A stretch of 64,000 nucleotides of DNA from Paenibacillus sp. HGH0039 (GTDB taxonomy: Bacteria; Bacillota; Bacilli; Paenibacillales; NBRC-103111), in NCBI RefSeq assembly GCF_000411255.1, contig NZ_KE150412.1, forward strand, positions 3,010,357 through 3,074,356, read 5' to 3'. Below, piece after piece: positions 35,484-43,692 of the stretch; the stretch's first letter is position 1, and each line of letters begins with the position of its first letter. The position numbers and the translations under genes were made by a program. The notes under the pieces are model-generated. The model was not told the origin of the DNA. It made no database searches and worked only from the letters and a program-made list of their open reading frames with translations.

Positions 35484-36416
35484 TTATCTAGATTTGAAGA
35501 GCCTTTCCCGCAACGGAAAAGCCACATCGAACACGCCGAGTAAACTGTAGAGCACAAGCAAAAACGGCATAAACACGATCAGAAGAATCGTGCCGGCCAC
35601 CGGCAGCAGTTTACCCCAACCTTTATAATGGGCCACGAACGCAAGAAACGAAATTGCTTGGATGGCGAACGCGAACATAAGCAGCGGCAGCAGATTGATA
35701 AGCAAAGCCGACATCAGCGAATTGGTCGCCGATACGAACAGCATATCCGCCGCGAACGCGATGAGGTAAATCCAGACGAACGCTTTCGGAAGTTTCCACT
35801 CTCTCACAGGCGGCATGCCGGGGATGTCCTCTCCCATGCGATTAAGCAGACGGCGTCCGATCAGATGAGTAACTCCGATAAAGTAGAGCGAGAACAGAAT
35901 CATATCCAGCGGAATGATTTGTACGAGCACATCCACATACCACTGCATGTCGCCCTGGGTCGGCAGCATTCCCTTTACGGCAGGCTGCATGTTATTTAAG
36001 TAATCCAGCATGACCGTTTTGAATTTCTTAATGAAATTCAATTTGAACAGGAACCCGATCACGAGCGTAAGCAGCATTTCGGCCAGAAAAGTAAGCGTAC
36101 CGTACGTGATGACCAGATGTGCGGGCGCCTTCTTCTTATAAAGCGTGCCGATTACGATGACCGGCGGCAGCAGGAATAGTGAAATGGCCAAGACGACGAA
36201 TCCCGTCCACCCGAGCAATAAATTCACAACCAGGAGAATTCCCAGATAGAAAGCTGTAAATCGTTTGGCGTCCAGCTTCACGAACAGAATCAAGACCGGA
36301 ATCATCAGGAAACTGGCCGTAATCACCAAATAGGACGTCATAAAAGATAACAGAAAGAGTATATACAGCAGACCCCATCCGATGAACTGCAAATTTTTCT
36401 TTGTCAACGCGTTCAC
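35484..36416 (-). CDS. yybS: YybS-family membrane protein (DUF2232)
   Basis: 310 aa, about eight membrane helices from residue 10 to the end (e.g. YLVITASFLMIPVLILFV, LLINLLPLLMFAFAIQAISF). The family resembles ECF-transporter S components; function unknown. The start overlaps the MazG-like stop by 4 nt, and gdpP follows 17 nt later. Confidence 0.85.
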   Translation of the reverse strand: MNALTKKNLQFIGWGLLYILFLLSFMTSYLVITASFLMIPVLILFVKLDAKRFTAFYLGILLVVNLLLGWTGFVVLAISLFLLPPVIVIGTLYKKKAPAHLVITYGTLTFLAEMLLTLVIGFLFKLNFIKKFKTVMLDYLNNMQPAVKGMLPTQGDMQWYVDVLVQIIPLDMILFSLYFIGVTHLIGRRLLNRMGEDIPGMPPVREWKLPKAFVWIYLIAFAADMLFVSATNSLMSALLINLLPLLMFAFAIQAISFLAFVAHYKGWGKLLPVAGTILLIVFMPFLLVLYSLLGVFDVAFPLRERLFKSR

Positions 36417-36725
36417 CTCTTACGAAGATGATCTTCCAGTGCCGAGATATCTCCATACCAATCCTCGAGCTGGTGACCCTCTTCTCTATGCTTTTTCATT
36501 TTATCCATGATTGCTTCATCTAAACTTCGAAAAGAGACCCCAAGCCGGCGGCCAAGTATATATACGCTGGAAATCAGACTGGCAAGGCCATCTATAATTT
36601 TAGCTAGATTGCCTTCCCATATCCCTTTCAACAGATGCGCTACCTGATCGACAACCTCGGTTTTGAGCCATTTCAATGACCTTGACCCGCTTCGCGAGAT
36701 CAACCTCTCTTTCCCGATTGGACAA
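36413..36725 (-). pseudogene. MazG-like protein gene with a one-base frameshift
   Basis: The best start is a TTG at 36725 behind GGGGAGGAG. It gives MSNREREVDLAKRVKVIE, the normal N-terminus of this family, but the frame is then lost at an AAA run (36671-36673). With one A fewer the reading continues WLKTEVVDQVAHLLKGIWEG to the stop at 36413. A shorter open frame of 96 aa, starting at a TTG, covers the rest. Members are small helical relatives of MazG nucleotide pyrophosphohydrolases. The shift may be a real mutation or a sequencing error in the homopolymer. Confidence 0.7.
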
Positions 36726-36835
36726 CGCCGCTCCTCCCCTTATCCCTTACAAGCTTTATACACGATTATACCACAAAACAGCTTGAGCTGTGTTTCCTGA
36801 ACTTGGCGCTTTACGGGCTCAGGGTACGTTAAATT

Positions 36836-37201
36836 TCAGTCAGGTTTGAGTTCTGCCTGAGGGATTCGGTCTCCTTTAGTACCCGGTTTGGAGATAACTA
36901 GAAACTCCGCTGCATCATGCGAACGGTTATGAATACAGTGCGGGGTTCCCGGTGCGATCCGAAGCCCTTCTTGAGGCCCCAGCTCATGCCATTCCCCGTC
37001 CATCTCCATCACAACCTGCCCCGTTAAAATGAAAAAGAACTGCGCCGCGCGCTCATGCACATGTCTCTCCTCGCTCGTTCCCGGAGGCATTCGTTCGTGA
37101 ATAATCGTCTCGTCCCCTTTGTGGAGATACCAGCCGTCGCATCCGTCTCCCCATACGTAATGCTCGGCGTTTTGTTTGCTGATTTTCAAATCATCCGCCA
37201 C
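36836..37201 (-). CDS. Cupin-domain protein
   Basis: 121 aa single-domain cupin. Motif 1 is HERMPPGTSEERHVHERAAQ, with metal-type His/Glu ligands, and motif 2 is PGTPHCIHNRS. Such small cupins bind a metal and often act as isomerases or dioxygenase-like enzymes, or bind sugars; the substrate is unknown. It stands alone beside a cluster of DnaA boxes. Confidence 0.85.
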   Translation of the reverse strand: MADDLKISKQNAEHYVWGDGCDGWYLHKGDETIIHERMPPGTSEERHVHERAAQFFFILTGQVVMEMDGEWHELGPQEGLRIAPGTPHCIHNRSHDAAEFLVISKPGTKGDRIPQAELKPD

Positions 37202-37234
37202 TCCCCGGTTTTGTAGATAACTTTCGTTCGTTTT

Positions 37235-37355
37235 CTATCCACATGTGCATAACTTTCCGTCCGGATTTAGTCACCGTGTTTTCCACATGTCCCCAAGTCC
37301 TATCTTCATTCTATAAAAGTTCCTGTGGACTGTCTAACTTTGGCGGTTATCCACA
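37235..37355. promoter_or_regulatory. Cluster of DnaA boxes away from oriC
   Basis: Four boxes fit TTWTNCACA or miss it by one: CTATCCACA 37235-37243, TTATGCACA on the minus strand 37244-37252, TTTTCCACA 37279-37287 and TTATCCACA 37347-37355. They lie in the gap between the cupin and rpsR genes, about 16 kb from oriC. The rest of this gap holds only hairpins. Confidence 0.6.
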
Positions 37356-37482
37356 ACCCTGTTCCCCTCCGGAACGCAAAAAAACCGGAAATTTCTCTCC
37401 GGCTTCCTTCGTTCTATCCTTTTTTTGTTGAATCATTCTTGTTGCCGCCGCCGCTTCCGGCTCTGTTTGCCTTTTTACCGAT

Positions 37483-37515
37483 AAAAAAAGACAACCGGCA
37501 GAACCGGCTGTCTTC
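37483..37515 (-). terminator. Terminator of the rpsF-ssb-rpsR operon
   Basis: On the minus strand AAGACAGCCGG-TTCTG-CCGGTTGTCTT followed by T7, 14 nt past the rpsR stop. A second small hairpin (CCGGA ... TCCGG) is near 37385. Confidence 0.92.
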
Positions 37516-37528
37516 TTCTCTATACAAA

Positions 37529-37837
37529 CTACTCCGTAGTGTATGGAAGCAAAGCAATTGTGCGCGAGCGCTTGATTGCTGTTGTCAGCATACGCTGATA
37601 CTTCGCGGAAGTACCTGTTACACGACGAGGCAAGATTTTACCTCTTTCGGAGATAAATTTCTTAAGGGTCTCGATATCTTTGTAATCGATATGAGTGATC
37701 TTGTTTGCTGTGAAGTAGCAAACTTTACGGCGCTTACCGCCTTTACCGCGGCGTGGAGTGAATTTACGCTCCGAACGCTCCGGACGATCACCGCCTTCCG
37801 AACGTTGCGGACGGCTGCTTGTTTGTTGTTCGCTCAT
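37529..37837 (-). CDS. rpsR: 30S ribosomal protein S18
   Basis: 102 aa. The conserved core [17 protein letters not shown] and [20 protein letters not shown] is complete. The N-terminus has about 25 extra charged residues ([20 protein letters not shown]) relative to Bacillus S18. Last gene of the rpsF-ssb-rpsR operon. Confidence 0.97.
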   Translation of the reverse strand: MSEQQTSSRPQRSEGGDRPERSERKFTPRRGKGGKRRKVCYFTANKITHIDYKDIETLKKFISERGKILPRRVTGTSAKYQRMLTTAIKRSRTIALLPYTTE

Positions 37838-37856
37838 TTGAGTCAGTCCTTTCTAC

Positions 37857-38339
37857 TTAGAATGGCAAATCATCATCGGATATGTCGATCGGTTTCCCGT
37901 CGTCGAGGAAAGGATCCTGCTGTTGATCCCGCGTATTTCGGCCGCTGCCGCTTCCGCCGCCGCCATATCCACCGCCTGAACCGCCGGAGTAAGAACCCTC
38001 TTCACGGTTAGCGGAATTAGCAGATTCCAGGAAGCGCACATTATCGGCAATGACTTCGGTTACGTAAACTTTACGTCCCTCGTTATTGTCGTAAGAGCGT
38101 ACCTGCATGCGTCCTTCCACAGCCGCCAAACGGCCTTTGCGAAGATAGTTGGCGCAAGTTTCCGCAAGCTGTCTCCAAGTTACGACAGGTATGAAATCGG
38201 CTTCCCGTTCCTTCGATTGCGAACTTACGAACGGCCGATCCACCGCCAGTGTAAATTGGGTTACGGCCACACCCGCAGGTGTGTAACGCAGCTCAGGATC
38301 TCTTGTCAGTCTGCCGATAAGAATTACACGGTTTAACAA
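37857..38339 (-). CDS. ssb: Single-stranded DNA-binding protein
   Basis: 160 aa. N-terminal OB fold (MLNRVILIGRLTRDPELRYT to about residue 107), Gly-rich linker (GGSGGGYGGGGSGS) and the acidic C-terminal tip ISDDDLPF that binds partner proteins. Located between rpsF and rpsR as usual. Confidence 0.97.
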   Translation of the reverse strand: MLNRVILIGRLTRDPELRYTPAGVAVTQFTLAVDRPFVSSQSKEREADFIPVVTWRQLAETCANYLRKGRLAAVEGRMQVRSYDNNEGRKVYVTEVIADNVRFLESANSANREEGSYSGGSGGGYGGGGSGSGRNTRDQQQDPFLDDGKPIDISDDDLPF

Positions 38340-38377
38340 CGTTCATCCCTCCGATGCTTCCTTACTTAACACGCTGA

Positions 38378-38665
38378 TTAAGCTACGTCTTTAACGATCA
38401 GGTAGCGAATGATTTCGTCGGAAATCTTCATTACACGATCAAGCTCTGCTACAACTGCAGGTTCTGCGTTGAAATGTACGAGCACATAGTGTCCGTCACG
38501 GAACTTGTTGATCTCATACGCAAGGCGACGTTTACCCATCAGGTCGTGCTTCGTAATTTCGCCACCACCGTTGGTGATAATGCCTTGGAACTTCTCTACA
38601 GTAGATTGAACTTGTTCTTGTTCAATGTCTGTACGAATGATATACATCACTTCGTATTTGCGCAT
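38378..38665 (-). CDS. rpsF: 30S ribosomal protein S6
   Basis: 95 aa. MRKYEVMYIIRTDIEQE and the C-terminal EIIRYLIVKD are typical. The ATG at 38665 has AAAGGAGGTGA upstream; the longer open frame is not used. First gene of the operon. Confidence 0.96.
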   Translation of the reverse strand: MRKYEVMYIIRTDIEQEQVQSTVEKFQGIITNGGGEITKHDLMGKRRLAYEINKFRDGHYVLVHFNAEPAVVAELDRVMKISDEIIRYLIVKDVA

Positions 38666-38692
38666 GCTTGTCACCTCCTTTTGGACTAAGCG

Positions 38693-38714
38693 GCTCCCAA
38701 TTCTGATCGGGAGC
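38693..38714 (-). promoter_or_regulatory. Leader hairpin before rpsF, possible S6:S18 autoregulatory site
   Basis: On the minus strand GCTCCCGATCAGAATTGGGAGC forms a stem immediately followed by CCGCTTAG, then the rpsF ribosome-binding site. S6:S18-binding leaders are known upstream of rpsF and carry a conserved CCG beside a stem. Here the match is suggestive only. Confidence 0.4.
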
Positions 38715-38909
38715 AAGGAGCGAGAATTAGTTGAATTACAAAACTCGCACCTAAATACTATAGCAGATTGCTTTCCCCATTACAAGTCACAACCTGTCCA
38801 TCCGCCAGAACTGCCAATGTATGCTTACCGGCAGGCTCCCTGCGCGGCACATGCTTTCTTAAGCGAGGGACATACTAACCCCGTAATTAAAAGCTTGGAG
38901 GTGAAAAGC

Positions 38910-39092
38910 ATGGGTGAGAAGACGCAGTTCGTGCCTGGCGACAAGGCGCCCAACGAAGGGCGCTACATCGAAATCGGCGAGAATGCCTTTCATATGGGGA
39001 TCAACAACCCGGAAATCGTTCACTTGAAGAAAGGTGACTCGTTTCCCGACACCAAAAATCACAACCGCAAATGGAAACGGCTGTACCACTAA
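38910..39092 (+). CDS. YjzC-like small protein
   Basis: 60 aa. Pattern QFVPGDKAPNEGRYIEIGE followed by the basic tail NHNRKWKRLYH, as in the YjzC family of small Bacillales proteins of unknown function. Strong ribosome-binding site (TTGGAGGTGAAAAGC) before ATG 38910. Confidence 0.8.
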   Translation: MGEKTQFVPGDKAPNEGRYIEIGENAFHMGINNPEIVHLKKGDSFPDTKNHNRKWKRLYH

Positions 39093-39109
39093 AAAGGAGC
39101 TCTGCCTTT

Positions 39110-39391
39110 ATGAAGAAATCCTTCACACTATACGGGACGGTTTTCGGCCTTTTACTCTGTCTGATTCATTATTTCGGCCATGACCAGGACTCGCTGTATC
39201 TGCTCTTTTACTCCCTCAGCGTTCCTGCCTGGTTTGCTCCCATGTTTACGAATGTCTACGAGATCTCCATGGGTAAAATGTTCGTGATCTACGTGCTTAC
39301 CGTAGCTTCCTGGGCGCTTATCGGTTACGTCATCGACCGCTTCTCCGTTGTGCGGAAAGAACGGCAGGGACGTACCGGCGGGGCGGCCTGA
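39110..39391 (+). CDS. Small membrane protein, unknown function
   Basis: 93 aa with three predicted membrane helices (about 5-22, 27-46, 54-76) and a basic C-terminus. AAAAGGAG precedes ATG 39110. It follows the YjzC-like gene by 17 nt, probably in one transcript. No family recognised. Confidence 0.65.
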   Translation: MKKSFTLYGTVFGLLLCLIHYFGHDQDSLYLLFYSLSVPAWFAPMFTNVYEISMGKMFVIYVLTVASWALIGYVIDRFSVVRKERQGRTGGAA

Positions 39392-39475
39392 AAGCGGACG
39401 AAGTCCGTCGCTTCGCAGAACGAACTTTGGGCCTGCTTCGGCAAGCCGATGTAAGCTGCAACCGCAATGGCATGC

Positions 39476-39510
39476 AAAAACCTCCTGCTTCATAACGAAG
39501 CAGGAGGTTA
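39476..39510 (-). terminator. Terminator after tRNA-Ser
   Basis: On the minus strand AACCTCCTGCTTC-GTTAT-GAAGCAGGAGGTT followed by TTT. Perfect 13-bp stem. Confidence 0.9.
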
Positions 39511-39525
39511 TCATTGGTAAAGTTA

Positions 39526-39616
39526 TGGCGGAAAGAGTGGGATTCGAACCCACGCACGGCTTGCGCCGCCTAGCTGATTTCGAGTCAGCCCCCTTGGGCC
39601 TCTTGGGTACCTTTCC
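39526..39616 (-). tRNA. tRNA-Ser (anticodon CGA)
   Basis: 91 nt including encoded CCA. Acceptor GGAAAGG / TCTTTCC, discriminator G, anticodon arm CTGA-CTCGAAA-TCAG (anticodon CGA, reads UCG), the long variable arm of type II tRNAs (GGCGGC-GCAA-GCCG) and T-loop GGTTCGAATCC. Stand-alone gene with its own terminator. Confidence 0.96.
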
Positions 39617-39688
39617 GTATCGAGAACATTTTTTATTGTAGCACAAGCTGTGGTTAGTCTGCAAGAGGGAAATTCGGCAAGAAAAAAA

Positions 39689-39712
39689 GGAGCGTCAAGA
39701 ACCTGACACTCC
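39689..39712 (-). terminator. Terminator overlapping the end of the DUF951 gene
   Basis: Minus strand GGAGTGTCA-GGTTCT-TGACGCTCC followed by T7. The 5' arm lies inside the last codons (Gly-Val-Ser) and the stop codon is at the foot of the 3' arm. Confidence 0.85.
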
Positions 39713-39931
39713 GTTTTCGGAGGCTTCCGCCCCCTTATCTGCAGAGGACCGGAGCACCTTCTTCAGTTTGCTTTCGAACTTGGCGCGGGGCACCAGTACG
39801 CTGTGTTTGCAGCCTACGCATTTGATCCGGATGTCCATGCCCATACGAATAATTTCCATTTCGTTCGTTCCGCAGGGATGCTGTTTTTTCATCTGCACGA
39901 TATCCCCGAGTTCGTACTGCTTCTTCTCCAT
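39695..39931 (-). CDS. DUF951 family protein (YyzM type)
   Basis: 78 aa. Core QYELGDIVQMKKQHPCGTNE and IRIKCVGCKHSVLVPR match DUF951, which has Cys residues that may bind zinc and is suspected to bind nucleic acid. The C-terminal 20 residues are variable. It lies directly after mscS (4-nt gap). Confidence 0.88.
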   Translation of the reverse strand: MEKKQYELGDIVQMKKQHPCGTNEMEIIRMGMDIRIKCVGCKHSVLVPRAKFESKLKKVLRSSADKGAEASENGVSGS

Positions 39932-39935
39932 AGGG

Positions 39936-40859
39936 CTATATGGCTCCCCTTTCCCCTTTGAAATAGGTCACGATTTTCGGACACGGAATCTCGATTCCGT
40001 GCGCATCCAGCTGCTTTTTCACTTCCGCGAACATTTTACGCTGCACATCCACCTGCATATTCGGTTTGCACTCCGCTGTAATCCTCAGAACAATCTCCGA
40101 CTGTCCCATAGACTGGACACCAAGCACCTTCGGCTCGCTTACGATGTTCTCGTTGCCTTCCGCCATGCGGTCAACCGTTTTCTGGAGAACCTCCACCGTT
40201 TTATCGATATCGGATTCATAAGCAATCGAAATATCGACGATCGCCAGCGAATTATTGATCGAATAGTTCGTAACCTGTTTGATATTCCCGTTCGGAATAA
40301 AGTGAACTTCCCCTGTCCAGCTGCGAAGCCGGGTTACCCGGATGCCGATTTGCTCTACGGTTCCCCGGAACGTATCGACTTGAATAACGTCCCCTACGGC
40401 AAACTGATCCTCGAAAATAATGAAGAACCCCGTTATGACATCCTTCACCAAGCTTTGGGCTCCGAAACCGATCGCCAGTCCGAGCACACCCGCTCCGGCG
40501 AGAATAGGTCCCAGATTAATGCCTACTTGGGCCAGAATAAGCAGAATGGTTATAAAATTGACTACATAAGAAATGATGTTGTGAATAAGCTTGCCGATTG
40601 TAGCTGTGCGTCTCGGATCGAACTTAAGAGGGCTCTTCTCCCTCGTTTCCATCATCCGGTTAACAAGCTTGTCGGCCACTTTAATAATTAAACGCGAGAG
40701 TACGTATATAACGATAATTTCAACGATCGTAGCTCCGTACTTGATCAGCTGTTGGGAATCCAGCAAATATTTTTTGATATCATCCACGAAATGGGTCACC
40801 GTTTCTTCAGGATTTTGCAGTCCCGTAATGGCAGCCAGTCTGTTCCCCATGTTAGTCAT
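39936..40859 (-). CDS. mscS: Small-conductance mechanosensitive channel
   Basis: About 307 aa MscS-family channel. Helices at about 34-56 and 87-106, then the pore helix GAGVLGLAIGFGAQSLVKD and the beta domain (VGDVIQVDTFRGTVEQIGIR), C-terminal cytoplasmic cage. It releases solutes under hypo-osmotic shock. I chose the ATG at 40859 (AAGGGCGGTGG upstream); the open frame upstream overlaps the DUF3343 gene. Confidence 0.9.
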   Translation of the reverse strand: MTNMGNRLAAITGLQNPEETVTHFVDDIKKYLLDSQQLIKYGATIVEIIVIYVLSRLIIKVADKLVNRMMETREKSPLKFDPRRTATIGKLIHNIISYVVNFITILLILAQVGINLGPILAGAGVLGLAIGFGAQSLVKDVITGFFIIFEDQFAVGDVIQVDTFRGTVEQIGIRVTRLRSWTGEVHFIPNGNIKQVTNYSINNSLAIVDISIAYESDIDKTVEVLQKTVDRMAEGNENIVSEPKVLGVQSMGQSEIVLRITAECKPNMQVDVQRKMFAEVKKQLDAHGIEIPCPKIVTYFKGERGAI

Positions 40860-40872
40860 TTTTCCACCGCCC

Positions 40873-41124
40873 TTACTTTTCCATCCTAACATATTCGGAT
40901 TCTTTTTTGAAATAAATGCCTCTGATTTCCACCTTCTCCGTCTCGATGATCCGCTGCACTTCCGTATAGTCCTCTGCCGGAAATTGAATGGAAAGCGCAC
41001 AGCCCGCCGTTACGCCTTTGGGAGTCGGGCACAGGTCGATTTCGATATCCGCGTATTCGAGCAGCATTTCGGCCCGCAGCGCCTGCTGGGTAGAGTCGAA
41101 TGCAATGAGCAGCCATTCCCCCAT
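40873..41124 (-). CDS. DUF3343 protein, putative sulfur/selenium carrier
   Basis: 83 aa. MGEWLLIAFDSTQQALRAEM, PTPKGVTAGCALSIQF and IRGIYFKK are family hallmarks, with the conserved Cys in AGCAL. DUF3343 proteins co-occur with a class V aminotransferase group (TIGR01977), which is found here at 42428. It is directly upstream of mscS. Confidence 0.85.
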   Translation of the reverse strand: MGEWLLIAFDSTQQALRAEMLLEYADIEIDLCPTPKGVTAGCALSIQFPAEDYTEVQRIIETEKVEIRGIYFKKESEYVRMEK

Positions 41125-41277
41125 TCTTCATCCCTCTCTTCACTCTAGTTTCTTCTCTATCGACTACGTATATTTTATCGACTTTCTCCGTATACTAGTA
41201 AAAACTTCTAAGCGCCCAGCTAATGCCTGCCAAAGCGTTTTTCCACGATTAAGAAGACAAACCCGGAGGGATCCTCA

Positions 41278-41892
41278 ATGAAACCATTCGGCTTTTCCGC
41301 GAAACCGGCTGCCGAGCAGCCCGCTTCTATTAAACTTTCTCATTCGGACGGCAGCACGCCTGCAGCTCTATCCGCATACTTTTCCGAGATTCTAAAAAAG
41401 CTGCCCTCCTATCAACCTATTGTGATCGTGTGTGTCGGTACGGACCGTTCCACAGGCGATTCACTAGGCCCCCTGGTTGGCAGCAATTTAAAGAGACGAA
41501 GCGGCGCTTCCTACTCCCTGTACGGAACCTTGGATGAGCCGGTACATGCCATGAATTTGTCGGATACGATTACGGCTGTCGAGACTGCCCACCGCTATCC
41601 CTTCATCGTGGCGATTGACGCTTGTCTCGGTCAGGTATCCAGTGTCGGCTCTATACAAGTCGGGCATGGCCCGCTTAAGCCGGGAGCAGGCGTAAATAAG
41701 GAACTTCCGTCGGTTGGCGATATCCATGTTACCGGTATTGTAAACGTCGGCGGTTTTATGGAGTATTTCGTGCTTCAAAATACCCGCCTCAATCTGGTGA
41801 TGAATATGGCCGACGTTATCGCCGGCTCCCTCCATCACGCGCTTTGTTCCGTCCGGCGGTCTTCCCCTACTTCTGCGCTAACGTCAGATTGA
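41278..41892 (+). CDS. yyaC: Spore protease YyaC
   Basis: 204 aa, DUF1256. Signature VIVCVGTDRSTGDSLGPLVG plus FIVAIDACLGQ and GDIHVTGIVNVGGFMEYFVL. It resembles germination protease (GPR) and is made in the forespore in Bacillus. It overlaps the DUF4446 gene 3' end by 26 nt, convergent. Confidence 0.92.
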   Translation: MKPFGFSAKPAAEQPASIKLSHSDGSTPAALSAYFSEILKKLPSYQPIVIVCVGTDRSTGDSLGPLVGSNLKRRSGASYSLYGTLDEPVHAMNLSDTITAVETAHRYPFIVAIDACLGQVSSVGSIQVGHGPLKPGAGVNKELPSVGDIHVTGIVNVGGFMEYFVLQNTRLNLVMNMADVIAGSLHHALCSVRRSSPTSALTSD

Positions 41893-42361
41893 TCGCTTCT
41901 TTCTCCTCGGGAGAAAGCAAGTATGGAGAACCGCCCTTCTCGACCGGTTTGGCATAGATGTATGTATCTTCCCTGCTGTGAATGCCGGTGATGAGAATCC
42001 CATCTTCATACTCGTCCAGAATAGCCACCGTGAAGCTCATAAGACTTCCCGTGTCCGAGAAGGCGTTATAGCGGTGAATGCCGACCTTGGATTTCATCCG
42101 TTTCATGGATTGGCTGATCCGGTTCAGCCGGTCCGCCGTATCTCCCTGCAGAATGATCTGATCCTCAATCTGCTGCTGCATGTGAACAAGCAGCTGTTCG
42201 ATATTAACCTCTCCGGCGCCATTCATGACTTTCTTATATTGTTTGCGAAGCTTGCCCAGTTTAATCCACAACGCAAGCATTCCGATTAACAGCAACAAGA
42301 CAAGCAAACAAAGAACCGATAAAATCGGTTCAACCGGCAGCCCGATGTTGTTTTCACCCAT
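41867..42361 (-). CDS. DUF4446 family membrane protein
   Basis: About 164 aa. One membrane helix near the N-terminus (SVLCLLVLLLLIGMLALWI), a coiled segment (about 35-75), then the conserved RYNAFSDTGSLMSFTVAILDEY and GILITGIHSREDTYIYAKPV. The start ATG 42361 follows GGGGAAGAAGGA. Function unknown; usually found near spo0J/soj. Confidence 0.86.
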   Translation of the reverse strand: MGENNIGLPVEPILSVLCLLVLLLLIGMLALWIKLGKLRKQYKKVMNGAGEVNIEQLLVHMQQQIEDQIILQGDTADRLNRISQSMKRMKSKVGIHRYNAFSDTGSLMSFTVAILDEYEDGILITGIHSREDTYIYAKPVEKGGSPYLLSPEEKEAINLTLAQK

Positions 42362-42427
42362 GTCCTTCTTCCCCTCTGCTATCTTGTCTCGCTGTTTCTT
42401 GTTCATTCCAGTCGGCTGCGTTCCTGC

Positions 42428-43591
42428 TTATAAAATAACGGATTCCGCTATTTCTTTGACCGCTTCAATTAGAGTATCCACTTCTTCATCTGTCGTAAAA
42501 TAGCTGACGCTTGCCCGGACGGCACCGGTTTTACCTGTGCCTGCGGTTTCATGCGCAAGCGGCGTGCAGTGATAGCCGGCTCTGACCGCGATGCCGTAAT
42601 GCTGGTCCAGGATGAACGCCACCTCGGACGCATCCATATGCTCCAGGACGAAGGGCACGATGCCCGTCCGTTCTTCGCCGATTCCGGGACCGAGAAGCCG
42701 AAGATCCGGCACATCACGGAGCGCTTCCATGATCCGCTGAGTTTGCCGCCACTCCTTCGCGTGAATGTTCTCCACACCCGTCTGCAGGACAAACTTCAGG
42801 CCTTCGCTTAACCCGGCTAATCCCGGGGTATTCGGCGTGCCCGCTTCGTACCTGTCCGGTCTTACGGAAGGCTGGTCGATCGCTTCCGACTGGCTGCCTG
42901 TTCCGCCGTGCATAAGAGGCTCCAGATCGAGCCGGGGATGGATATACAGGCCTCCCGTCCCTTGAGGCCCCAGGAGACCTTTATGGCCCGGAAACGCCAA
43001 CATATCGATCCCCATCTGCTCCACGTGAATAGGAAGGATTCCGGCCGTCTGAGCGGCATCTACGAGCAAGCATATTCCCTTCTCTCTGCAGAGCTGCGCA
43101 ATATCAGCGACAGGCAGGATGCTTCCGAGCAAATTGGAGCTATGGTTGATAACGACAAGCGAAGTGTTGCTTTGAATATTTTCCTTTAAGGCGTCTATGT
43201 TTATTCTCCCGAATTCATCGGTTTCCAGATAGGTGACCTGCACGTTTTTGGTACGCCTCAAATATTCAAGGGGTCTTCGGACGGAGTTATGCTCTACTGC
43301 CGTACAGATAACATGCTCTCCCTCTTTCACATGGCCTTTGATAGCCAAATTGAGGGCTTCCGTTGTATTGGAACCGAATGCGAGATCATTTGGATTTTTA
43401 AAACCGAACAGCTTCGCTGCGTGCTTGCGTGCTTCGAACACAACCCGGCTTGCCTGTACAGCCATGGCATGGCTGCCTCTGCCGGGATTAGCCGCATATT
43501 CGTTGATGCAGCGCAGCACAGCCTCTCCGACCTGCGGCGGTTTTGGCCAAGAGGAAGCGGCATTATCGAAATATAAAAACGGCTTCGTCAC
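42428..43591 (-). CDS. Class V aminotransferase / cysteine desulfurase-like protein
   Basis: 387 aa PLP enzyme. N-terminal YFDNAASSWPKPPQV, PLP-binding Lys in MLAFPGHKGLLGPQG, Asp in LLVDAAQTAG and a potential persulfide Cys in RAGYHCTPLAHE. It resembles the TIGR01977 group rather than IscS or SufS. That group often pairs with DUF3343, present at 40873. It probably mobilises sulfur or selenium from an amino acid. Confidence 0.88.
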   Translation of the reverse strand: MTKPFLYFDNAASSWPKPPQVGEAVLRCINEYAANPGRGSHAMAVQASRVVFEARKHAAKLFGFKNPNDLAFGSNTTEALNLAIKGHVKEGEHVICTAVEHNSVRRPLEYLRRTKNVQVTYLETDEFGRINIDALKENIQSNTSLVVINHSSNLLGSILPVADIAQLCREKGICLLVDAAQTAGILPIHVEQMGIDMLAFPGHKGLLGPQGTGGLYIHPRLDLEPLMHGGTGSQSEAIDQPSVRPDRYEAGTPNTPGLAGLSEGLKFVLQTGVENIHAKEWRQTQRIMEALRDVPDLRLLGPGIGEERTGIVPFVLEHMDASEVAFILDQHYGIAVRAGYHCTPLAHETAGTGKTGAVRASVSYFTTDEEVDTLIEAVKEIAESVIL

Positions 43592-43611
43592 TGCCGGCCC
43601 CTCCTCACAAA

Positions 43612-43669
43612 GATAGCATACCTTCTCTCACTTTCTTTACGGACAGAAAGCCAAAGATTTGTATGCTAT
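43612..43669. repeat. Inverted repeat between spo0J and the aminotransferase gene
   Basis: ATAGCATAC ... GTATGCTAT arms of 9 bp enclose an inner stem CTTTCTTTACGGACAGAAAG. It may act as the spo0J terminator, although T-poor, or as an operator for the aminotransferase gene. Confidence 0.4.
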
Positions 43670-43692
43670 GTATGGTTTAGTTAGATAAACAA

